Notes under the pieces: model-generated
What the model was told of the DNA's origin: nothing
What the model saw: only the letters and a program-made list of their open reading frames with translations
Database searches by the model: none
Position numbers and translations under genes: made by a program
Assembly (NCBI GenBank): GCA_032158295.1
Contig: CM063245.1
Span: 682,001 to 746,000 of the forward strand
DNA from: Pycnopodia helianthoides
Lineage: Eukaryota; Echinodermata; Asteroidea; Forcipulatida; Asteriidae
Reading direction: 5' to 3'
Length of the DNA stretch: 64,000 nucleotides
Part shown: positions 43,001-55,000 of the stretch, one piece after another
Layout of the letters: each line of letters opens with the position of its first letter
Position numbering within the stretch: the first letter of the stretch is position 1

Positions 43001-46000
43001 AACTAAAAAATCCCACTCACAACTCAGTGCCATGTGGGCAGTTTGGGACTTTGAAAATGGCTGATATATGAATGTGAAAACCATGACCAGCCTCCAACAT
43101 GACTCCTGTAACATCTTGCCATGGAAGATCACCTGGTAGGTCTGCTGCCACCTAGAGTTCCAAAGTCCCCCAGTATGGAAGTTAAGACCAAGACTCTAAA
43201 ATCTAGTGGGGGGGGGGCTTTGGAATCTTAGGTGGGCTGTATCAACAAGGCCTTCTTTATTTTATGACTGAAAAGGCCAATGTCGTTTTCTGGAAACTGC
43301 ATTATAGATAAAGATACTGTGACTGAAGTATTATACTTACTGCAGCAAAGAAGCCGTAGCCCCTGATAGCCGAAGACAAAGACCTTGCACTACTCTGTGG
43401 ATTATCAATCACTCTACGGAATTGCTGCACAAAGAACTGTAAAAAACATCCATAAATTATACAGTTTAATTTTGTGATTTTTAAGATATAACGTATGTGG
43501 GTAACCCTTTTCACTAATCCACTGTCAGGTATCAAGACCTTCTATCAGTAACAAGTCAATCTGAGACGAAGCGTTTGGGCAGGAAGTGCAAAGAGAGCAC
43601 ACAAAGAACAATGAAGCCTTCAGCTTTCCAGTGAGTGCAATGGTTTGTAGGAGGATAGTCAAGATGCTAAACTGTGGACTTCATTTCACAACGTTCTCGG
43701 GATGTTTCATTGACTTCATTCTGCTCATGTTACCTTGACCTCAACTCTTTTCAACTAATATTTATAAATACCTGGGTGGGTTAGTTTATCCATCTGAGAG
43801 GAGATCACGTGGCCATGTTTAAACACGCAATATAAACACAGTGAGGAGTGTTTAAACACAGTCCAAGAAAATTGAGTCAAAAGAAGGCGCTACTGCCTTC
43901 GTTCAGTCCTTTATTACTTTTTACTCTTTTATTCCCTTTTAGAATGTGTAAGTCTCACAAGCACTCAAACATTGGGACCCGTTGTAGTGCGCATATTTGT
44001 TTCCTTCACGCGTTAAAGCATTGTACGTGGGACAAAGTGGTTCCCAAAAATGTTTGAATACTCAAGAGACATGCACGGCCTATTCAAAAATAGGTTTATT
44101 GTGAACTGATTACATATACTTTTTAGGTACTGAAATCTGAAAAACAAACATTCCAACACAAATATCTTAAAACACTGTTTACAGAAAATGTAGGGTTGCA
44201 ACTTTGTCCAGGTAACGTGGTGACGGGACTAGATTAGCTCAAGAACATGTCCAAATATAGCCAGGAAAAGGGTAACCGTTGGACACAAAGAAGAAGTGAA
44301 TGACCTTCCCCCAATATCACTTCCTAAAACAAGTACCGGTTGGTCAGCAATGTTGTAATGCTGGTCTTTTTTTTTAAAGAACTGGTTAGTGCTGAGCATC
44401 CAGATTAGTGTAGTCACAACACTGGAATTTGGATGTAATATTTTTGTATACACTGTGCGAAAATTCATTTAGTCAAATAAACAGGGCGTCTTCAAGGGCG
44501 TCCGACAGTTTTTCAGGCCGTCCAAAAATAAAATAGGGCATCCAAAAGATGCCTGGAGGCATTGCTGGCTAATACCTTGGGGTCATGGCCTTGGGTTACA
44601 GGACCGAGCTGAAGGTGAGGTCCTTATCGCACAGCCATGACATCCAAAAGACCCTGAACCCATTGCGGGCTAATACCATTGGGTCATGGCCTTGGGTACA
44701 GACCGAGCGAGGTGAGGTCCTTATCGCACAGCCATGACATCCAAAAGACCCCTGAACCATGCTGGCTAATACCTTGGGGTCATGGCCTTGGTTACAGGAC
44801 CGAGCTGAAGGTGAGGTCCTTATCGCACAGCCATGACATCCAAAACGCCTGGATGCATTGCTGGCTAATACCTTGGGTCATGCCTTGGTTACAGGACCGA
44901 GCTGAAGTGAGTCCTTATCGCACAGCCATGACATCCAAAAGACCTGATGCATTGCTGACTATACTTGGGTCATGGCCTTGGGTTACAGGACCGAGCTGAA
45001 GGTGAGGTCCTTATCCACAGCCATGACCCTACAGTCACAACTCTTTTATTACCATTCCTAAATACCTTTCTTTTCAAATCATACAATAACCTTTAAAAGT
45101 TGAGAGACAAATGTGACACTTTGAATGTCGCTTCGACATTGAATTTGTATGTTGAGCATTAAGTACCTCCTCGCACAAGTTCAAAACTTGCTTAAGTTAA
45201 CTATTGCATGCAAGTTTCAAGCTTGCCCCAGCCAAATATGCTACTCATGCAACCTACCAACTTAAATTTGGTAATAAAATTTGCGCGCTCCGTGCGATCA
45301 TCGGATAGCACCCTCTTTTGACTCAATTTCCTCGGACCATGTTTAAACGCTCCTCACCGTGTTTATATCACACATTACATTATGGTCCTGTGATCTCCTC
45401 TCAACCAATCAGAATGAATGAACTGTCCCAGGAATTTATGAATAGTAGATATAACAGGCATTATTTACACAGAACCTATCTTACCCTGAACACATGTATG
45501 TCAGATGGGTCCTTCTTGGCTGCCTTCTCAACCAGCATCGCTGCCATCTGTTGCAAGAAAGCTTCCTGTGCAGCAAAGCCGACAGTCCTGACTGTGTCAT
45601 TGCCGTGATGACTCCATTTATTAAATGCATCATGCAGATTCTATAAAGAACATGAATCACAACACTTTATGTGGACTGATACAAAGCTTTCACAGATTCA
45701 CTTTCATAAAACAAAATCCACTTTTCATACTGAACAAATTCCAAGGAAAATCCTGGGGAAAATTTGGTTGACTTTTTGACATTCAAATAGTGAACCCCAG
45801 CAAACTCCCAGAAAATATCTAATTCCCGGAAAATAGCTACCCTTGCCCTGAGGTAAGGTTAAACAAGGTAACCCCAGGGTTAGCATGATGGGTCTGAAGG
45901 TTAAACAAGGTAACCCCAGGGTTAGCATGATGGGTCTGAAGGTTAAATAAGGTAACCCCAGGGTTAGCATGATGGGTCTGAAGGTTAAACATGCTAACCC

Positions 46001-49000
46001 CAGGGTTAGCATGATGGGTCTGAAGGTTAAACAAGGTAACCCCAGGGTTAGCATGATGGGTCTGGGTGTGTACGTTTTACCCGGAAAATTTAACTAAGAA
46101 TGAAACAAACATGGGGGGTTAAAATTCCCACAGAATTCCTGGGGGTATAATTCTGGAAAGGGCTTGATAGTGTTATAAGGGCAACAGTGTCTTTAGATTA
46201 GGGCCTAGTCTCAAAATACTGAATGAACAAATGCTGATAGGTCTGACCGTCTGAGTATAGGCCATGTAACCTCTGACATCATATTATGGTCAAACAGAAC
46301 ACAAAGTGTGGACTTCCAGCAGGCTTAATTTGTACACAGCTCAATTGAAGAAAACATCTTGTGTGAGAATGCACCTTGCTATTATATGAAGACAGAGGGC
46401 AAATCTCACAGTGTAGTATCTTGCCTACCGTACAAAGACACTCTGTGTTAACAAGGTGGCATCGTCTGCAGCCAGTTTGAATTATGCTTTACACAGGGAA
46501 CAACAAAGTATTATGAGACAGTTGTTTAAAACATGATGTGTTGACGCAACTTAGTCTTACAACTTTGACAAATTATCCAGAGGATTTTAAGAATCTTTAA
46601 CTATCCAAGTCTGAACTATTTATTGAATAATAATGTTGACTTCTTACCTTGTGGTCCTTGTATAGATACGTGTTAAACTGCGCAGCATGTTTGGCAAAGA
46701 TTTGGAGTCCAGATTTGAGGATTTCATAACGAGTAAGGTCTACAGTTGGATCGATGGCCATGCTGGCAAACCGGTAGATGTCCTTGGAATGTTTGGCACC
46801 TACATGTAGGTATCAAAGATTCGATTCAGTCAAGGTCTTTGAGAGGTGAGGTAGCAGCAGATAGTCTGGATAATCTGACAGCTGAAATACTTCTTCACAT
46901 TTTCTAACCTCTTCAGGGATAATAAAACTAATACGAATTAACATTTGTAAATGGCACAAATCCACCAATAGCGCTCATGGAGGCAGCGCTGTTACATAAG
47001 ATGAACGAGATTACTGAAATATAAAATACAAGGATATGGCAAAAAAACAGCATGGTGCTTCATTAAAAAGATGAGTTTTTAGGCTGTTCATGATTTGACA
47101 TATGATGGCAATTTATTCCATAGACAAAAAGATTGGTCACCCAATAAACGATTAGATTTAGGTTTGATGAGGAGGTTTGATTTGTCAGAACAGACTTTGC
47201 GAGGGGAGTTGTAAGGTTCAAGCAACTGTTAATGAGAGATTTAAAGGTAATTATAACAGGATTGGTAGAGCTGATAAAATAGTCCCAGACAGTGTTCATG
47301 TTTTGTGTGATTCAACATATGCATGAACAAACAAACCTGTGAAAGTTTGAGCTCAATTGGTCATCGAGGTCACGAGAAAATAGTGAAAAGACACCTTATG
47401 TGTTTTCTGTTTTTTCAAACATCCGTTTTTATCACGCGTGATAATAACTATTGCTTTACTCATTTCTCAGAAACGATAGCATTTTAGGCAGAAATATTTT
47501 AAGGAACCCTTTCTACCATTACTTACTTTAAATCATGTAAGTTATGTGTGAATCTGTGAACAATTGTGTTTTTCGATCTTACCAATAGTGTACAGGGCCT
47601 TTAAACACAAAGAGCAATACTTTGTACACAATCCTTTGAACTACTGGGCTTAATTTCGTGGCTCTGCTAACCGCAGTATTCTGCTATTACTGTCACTACT
47701 CTCCGCTTAAAGAATAAGCACAACATTTCTGCTCAAGCTATGTAAGCGTAGAATTCTTACTAACTTAAGTTCGCACAGAACAAGCAAAAATTCCTTGCAA
47801 CCTGTGAAATACACTGGCATTAAATGCGTATTTTTCTGCTTCAGAAAGAGCTGATTTTTTCGTTTACAGTAAGCAGAGCCATGAAATTGGGCACTAACAA
47901 CCAGTGCAACTCTTGTAAAAAGGAAAACTTTTTGACAAAGTAATAACCCGAGCAGTAGAGTTGTGAATGCACTGAAAATGCTGAAGGTGTTCAGTTTGTA
48001 CATGGAAGACCAATTAAAAGTGGCGGTGATCCCAGTATGAAAAACAAATAAATAATAATAATAACAACTGTATTTATAAAGCGCCTTTTGCCAAAGATTA
48101 CACGGCACTGATATTTTTACCTGCCATGTATGTGGAGCTACGTTTTTGAAGTATGAGACCTACTATGCATTTATAGCACCATGTAATGGTATACACAGTG
48201 CTGTGGCGCAATATGCTGCCGATCAAACCAGGAACACCGGGGCGAACCCCTTCTTTTTACAATAAGTGTTCTGGGTTCTTTTACGTGCATTACACAACAC
48301 ATGGGACCTACGGCTTTACGTCCCATCCGAAGGACACAGCAATAATGGTTAAGTGTCTTGCTGAAGGACACAAGTGTCACGACCGGGACTCGAACCCACA
48401 CTCTGCTGATCAGAAACACCAGAGCTTGAGTCCGGTGTTCTTATCCGCTCGGCCACGACACGCCACGCCAAATAATACAAACCAAGTGGATAGTTCTTTG
48501 ACTTTTTGTTACACTGACCTTCTTCAACAGATTGAGTGAAGTTGACCAGATATGGCTCAACCCAGTCAAGCAGCCGGCAATAACTGACATCTCTGGTTTC
48601 CGGGTCTTTGAGGTCATCTGTTTCATTATAAAAGAAGAAAGTAAGTCAGCGAAGAAAAGGGTCAAATTTGACTGAGCTGTTATGCAGAAAATATTGAAGA
48701 ATGTTTTGTTTTGCCCTACATCGGTGTATGATAAGAATTTTGTGTGCTCAATGGTTCCAGAGTACTGCCGAAACAATCTACAGGCAAACTACTCGGGTGG
48801 ATTCGAACCCACCACCCCAGCAGTCTTGAGCAGATGTCCTATAATAACCACTGGACAACCGAGCATGCCCGCAGGACTTGAGAAGCAGATCGCTTTGGGA
48901 TTTCAAAAACTTTTCCTGGGACCTCCTATAGTATTTATTTTTGAATATCGGCAGTTTTTTAGGGGGGGGGAATATTGTTGTCAAAAACAAACAACGACTG

Positions 49001-52000
49001 AGCAAAGTAAAGACAACAAACATTCTCATAAAATACACCAGCTCTTTTGTTTCTTTCAAGAAAAAATTGTTTTGTTCGCTGCGACTCTGCTTCACATTGC
49101 CATTCTAAAACACTTCTGTAAATTCCATACCCAGCACACCAGCTTGCCTAACCTGTAACTACTTAAAGAGCGCCCTCAAGTGGTAGATACTACTGCAATT
49201 TGATCGGTTTAGCTTTGCAAACACTCGCAGGAAGTTGAACTCAGGTAAAACTGCTTGCAATCAAATATTTTTCATGTTAGGGTTTGTAATTTCCGGCGAG
49301 GCAACTGCGAAAGGATGATGATGAAGTACAATTCTCTCTTCATGCGCAATTCATATGAAGTATGAACTGCCCTTCAGACTTACAGTATGAAAGTAAGATC
49401 CGTTCTTACCTGTTGATTAAGAGTTGAAATGTAGACATTGAGAAGACGATCAGCGTAGCCTGACAATGACATCTGTACTGGGTATACCTCGGCAAACACA
49501 CCAAGCAAACTGAATAATCCATGTTTCACTGTCATTATGAAAAAAGGAGATCTCATTTTGTAAAAACGAAAACGATTCATGTACAGATAGTGGCTAAAAT
49601 GTGAATGATTTTATCAAAATGGGTCACATTGTCCCCCAGTTATTTATGTTTATTTCATTTTTCCTGTTCCAACAAAATCAGACTTTGCCAGCCAGATTAC
49701 TTCTGGAATTATTATGATTATTATTATTATATCTTTTTGGTCATGAATCTAAGGAGCCCTCAAAGTGCTTTGAACTGTGACCCATAAGCCTGAAGATACC
49801 TGTGAAGAGAAGATGCTGAAGAAATGTCAGTTTTAGATTTGGGAGGAAAACCCAAACTGGTGGAAAATTTAGGTACATGTAGGGCATGAAATAAGGACTC
49901 AAACTCCAATCCTCATGCAAGGCTTCGATCCGAAGCGAGATTCAACCATAGTCTAAGATGAGATTTGAACCAGAGTCCAAAGTGGAATTCGAACCAAGGT
50001 CCAAAAGCTGAAAGGCAGGGTTGAAACAACTAAAGCCAACCTGAAAAGTCTCAATAAATACCTGTTTGTGTGAGTTTAGCGGGCTGCGACAATTGCTTGA
50101 AGAATTTGTCAATCATCTTAAGTATTTCTAGTTCCGTCTCCATGTTAGCAGATGCAGAGAGTTGCAGCATCTTATAAATAAATCAATCATTAGTCAGAGA
50201 TTCTGAAATGTCATCATTAAAACCAGTGTTCATTCAAATGTAAGGCAAGCCCACCTTGCAATTTCCAGTGACCACCTCTTGTTTATTTGCCAAAGTCACC
50301 ACCTCACTGTGAAGATTTAACACGATTGATTTACCACAAATATTTACTAAAGTTTATCTTTTTCTTTTGTAAAAATTGATTCAATAATAAACCATCAATA
50401 ATAAGAATGATTGAAAATGTTCATTCTATGTCTTTTATTAACCTTTTCCCTAACCTTGACCTCTATGTAGCACAACCTCATAATTTGGGTGTAGATGGAA
50501 TTATTGAGCATTGGTCGCGGCATTCTTGTCAGTTTGCAGACTGTGTATAAAATTTTGCCCAAACCATCAGTGTGAATTTGTACCATCTCACTCAGTTCAT
50601 TCCAATGGGATACACTGATTCAAATGAGTAAATACAACCCCTTGGTGTGATGCTTGCATACATTGGTAAATGACAAATCAGCATTGTAATGGCCGACTCT
50701 TTAAACAATTATTCATAAATGCCTGGGACAGTTTATCCATTCTAATTGGTCGAGAGGAGATCATGTGGCCATGTTTAAACGTGCGAAATAAACAAGGCGA
50801 AGAGTGTTTCAAACAGGGCCCAATTTCATAGAGCTGCTTAATAGCCGATTCTGTACTTACTGCACGATTTCTATTTCATAGTGCTCTAACCCTAAGCACA
50901 CAAAAAGGCATGCTAACCTCCCGGTGCTTACTGCACGAAAATGAATGACGTAACAATGCAAATACATGGTAAACGCGCAAGATGACCGCCTCATTTTCTT
51001 GCTAACCTGTGAAATACGCTTATGCGCAAGCAAATTTTCTGCTACAGTTAGCACGAAAATTTGCTTACCATTAAGCAGTGCTATGAAATTGGGCCCTGGC
51101 CTAAAAATATTGAGTAGAAAGAGGGCGCTACCAGACAGTCTGCAAATTCCTTGGCTTAATTTAAGTTGGTAGATCACATATTTGGCTCGCGCCAGCTTGA
51201 AAACTTGCGTGTGATGGTTTGAAACTTAAGCCTGCAGGTTTGCAACTTGCACAAGGAGCTACTTAGCATTCAACATGGATAGAAATTCAACACTTTTTAA
51301 GATTTTAGATGTTTTTAACTGAAAATTTGTGTCCAGAATTATCCAGTTTTAAAAAGTCCGGAAGAGAACCTCCAAATGCAAATTCAGTCTCCGGTGTTTA
51401 CCAAGCATTGTGTGTAATGGTCTATGAACAGTTTTGTTGATCCTTTAAAAGATCCTACCTCTACCAGCAGCAGGAGTGAACTGGTCTTGACCTTGGCTGC
51501 TGAGTCTCGAATGAAGGCGGAGACACAAAGGTTCTTGATGTCAACAAGGTGGGGCAGGAGGCGGGATCCAACCTTTTTGATAAAGCCTTGGAGAAACTCC
51601 AGTATCTGTACCTTACTGCCTTTGAACTGAGAAGAGATATAATCAGTTTACACAATTATAAACATGATGATGAGGTGAATAGGTCAAGTGAGGCAACCCA
51701 CATTTGTATGTAGTGTTTGAAGTTATATTTATTAATTCTACATGTACCTCGTCATCACGTAGCACTTTGGACTTACTTGAGATTGCACTTACCACCGGTG
51801 TTTGTCGTCACGCTTTAGAAAGAGTATTGTTGAAAAAAGCCCTCTTCCCTATATAACCGAGCCTCGCACGGGCACACCACAGGGCATTTTTGTGACCGGT
51901 AGGCCTATATTATGTACATCAGCAAAATGTCTTCAAAACCTACACTGCTGGAGGTGCTAGCCGTCCCATTGGACAACGACTTTGACATGTTGAGCCACAC

Positions 52001-55000
52001 GGACCCAGGTTCTTCAGGGGGTCCTTCCTGCTCTGCTCCAAGTGGCAATCTGCCGGTATCGAAGTCATCAACGAAGCATAGCGACCAAAGCTGATAACGC
52101 AGTCAACTGGGATGAATTTTCAGCTCTACAGCAGCAGATGAGTATGATGGCAGGTGCTATGGAAACGCTCCAGAATACCATCATAGCTTCAATGGCCGGA
52201 CAGCCAGCTAAGCGACAGAAAGACGACCAGGGGGTCATCAAGGATCTACTGAGACCGTCTAATGACGATGACTCCACTGAGGCCCGCAGCGTCATTGAAC
52301 AACTTTCATGACTTCCAGGGAGAAGATTGATGAAAAAATGGCCGCTGTAATTACTAAAATTGTCAGACGTCAACCCTCTGATGACAAAACGAATGAGAAA
52401 CTCAATAGTTTCACAGCCCGCCAACATCAAAGATTTTAAGCCTACCAGGGTTAACCCAGAGATATGGAGTTCGTTGCAAGCAAAAACGATCTCTTGACAT
52501 AAAACTCCAAAAGGTAGAAGGTGCACTGCTTAAAAACATTGTGCCAATTGTGTCCTGCATTGCCAAGCTGATGAAAAGCGAGGCAAGTGATCCCAAAGAT
52601 CTTATCACAAAGCTCATCGACTGGGTGGCCATAAGTTGCTATTCCAAGTATGAACTTAATTTGCACCGCCGAGAGTTTAATAAACCCGACTTGAATCACC
52701 AGTTCTCTGTTTTGTACTCTGCACAAGCACCCGTAACCGGGCTTTTGCTCGGAGATAGTCTCACACAACAGTGCAAAGACATTCAAGAGACTAACAAACT
52801 GGGCTGAAAGTTTGGTTATCGCAGCAGCCCCATGGGTCATAAAAATGACACCGGGGTGCCACAACCAGGACATCAGGGTAGGAGGTCCTAGAGTCAGTAC
52901 CGACAGAGTCGTATAAACTCCTCGCGCCCAAAATGGCAGGGGAAAGAGTCAACAACAAGCTGCGGTCAAATAAAGCCGACCAGCTCTGAGGTGAGTGAGC
53001 ACAAATGTTATTTTAACACTCAAGATGTATTAACTACAGGCAATTTTATGGCAGGTAGACTCGCACACTTTGTCGCCAAATGGCGTGAGCTGACGTTCGA
53101 TAAGTGGATCATTGACACTGTGCAACACTACCACATTGAATTCATAAAAAAGCCATACCAAATAAAGATACCACAGGAATTGCGTTCTCTGATCAGGAAA
53201 TTAACTTGATTAACTTGAAAGACGAAATTGCCAAGTTGCTCCAAAAGGAGGTTACAGTTGAAAAAAGCCACACAGATGGTGAATTTATTTCCAATATTTT
53301 TCTTTGACCTACGAAAGACAGGTCGTTTCGCCCCATTATCAATCTCCGAGGGCCGAATGCCTTTGTTGCATATCACCATTTAAAAATGAGAAAAACAAAG
53401 CACTTAATGAAAATGGTGAAAATGTTGACGCCAAAAAGCCCATTTCTAAACAGGCCGCATCAGTTACAATGGTGGATCAAAAATCTGCCTCTGGCATGTC
53501 TGGCCACCGCCCCTTTACATAGACACGGCACTGTCTAAACTGTCGAGACAGATGCATCGACCCTGGGTTGGGGTGCAAACTTTAATGGCTGCATTACTGG
53601 ATGGCAATAGTCCCAAATAGGGGCGGTCTATCACATCAATTTTTTAGAACTCAAGGCAGTCTTTCTTGCATTTAAGTCATTTTTCTCAAACAAAACCCAA
53701 ATCATGGTCCATTTGAAATCTGACAATGTCACAACTGTGGCTTACTTGCAACATTCTGGTGGCTCAAAATCAAAGCTACTAAATTTCCTAGCCAGAAAAA
53801 TTGGGTCATGGTGCATGGACCGTAACACATGGTTACAGGCTTCACATCTTCCTGGCACACAAAACATTGTGGCTATTGAAATTGCTATTGCTATTGAATG
53901 GCATCTTGAAATTTTCAAGATGACTTAGAGTGAAAACTTAATACCACAGTTTTTCGGAAGATAACTAGTATTTTCGGCAAACATGACATTGATTTGTTCG
54001 CATCTTGGCTTAATTTTCAAGTGGCTCCATATTATGCCACATGGCGAGCTGACCCAGGCTCCGTTAATGTGGATGCATTTACAATTAAATAGATTTGTCT
54101 GATATGCATGTTTGCCTTATATAGACAGAGTCTTATCAAAGGTACAGTTGGAACACCATTTGCACCTGTAATGCACACACATTCATGGTTTCCGAGGACG
54201 CTAAAATTGCTAGTGAGAAACCCTTACATTTTGCCTTTTCAGTCAGATTTACTTTCTCTCCCTTCCTCAGATAGGCTCCACCCCTTGAGGGACCGCCTAA
54301 AGCTAATGGCTTGCTTCTTATCCCGGAAGGCTTCAGAAACCCAAGGCATTTCAAGACGGGCTTCCCAAATCATCTTGGCAACCTGGCGAGCGAGTACTCA
54401 GGAGATGCTACAAGTCAGCACTGTGGAAATGGTTTTTGTTCTGTTCTATAAGACAAAGGTTAATCCTGTTCAACCATCTGTGACGTCAGTGGTTGACTTT
54501 CTCGCAGCCGAATTCCAGAATGGCTGTGAATAAAGCAGCCTCAATACTCTACGCAGTGCCTTATTGGCAGGGATACAACAAATCAACGGGTGACAATTGG
54601 CTCGCATCCTCTTGTAAAAAGACTTAAGAAGGATGCCCTTAACTTGAGGACACCAAAGCCACGATATTCCCACACATGGGATGTGAATTGTCTTGAATTA
54701 CTTGAAGGGCCTTGGGTCGAATAACGACCTCTCTTTGAAAAAGCTGACCATGAAACTGGTGGTACTCATTGGCCTCATATCCGGGCAACAATGCCAAACT
54801 TGATCTATGCTCAGTTTAGACTGTGCAAATATTATAACCAATGGGGTTTCATTTACAATTGATAGACTGACTAAAACCAGTAAAGTCGGAAAACCTCACG
54901 TCAATTGTTAAATTAACAACATTCCCCCATGATGCTTCACTTTGTGTGGTCAGTTTATTCAAAATCTACATGAAGATTGCTGGGTGGACCACGTGTTCCA

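Noticed and set aside
52068..52873. Minus-strand frames of 140-152 codons
   Set aside because: Antisense shadows of the DIRS-like gag region on the plus strand.
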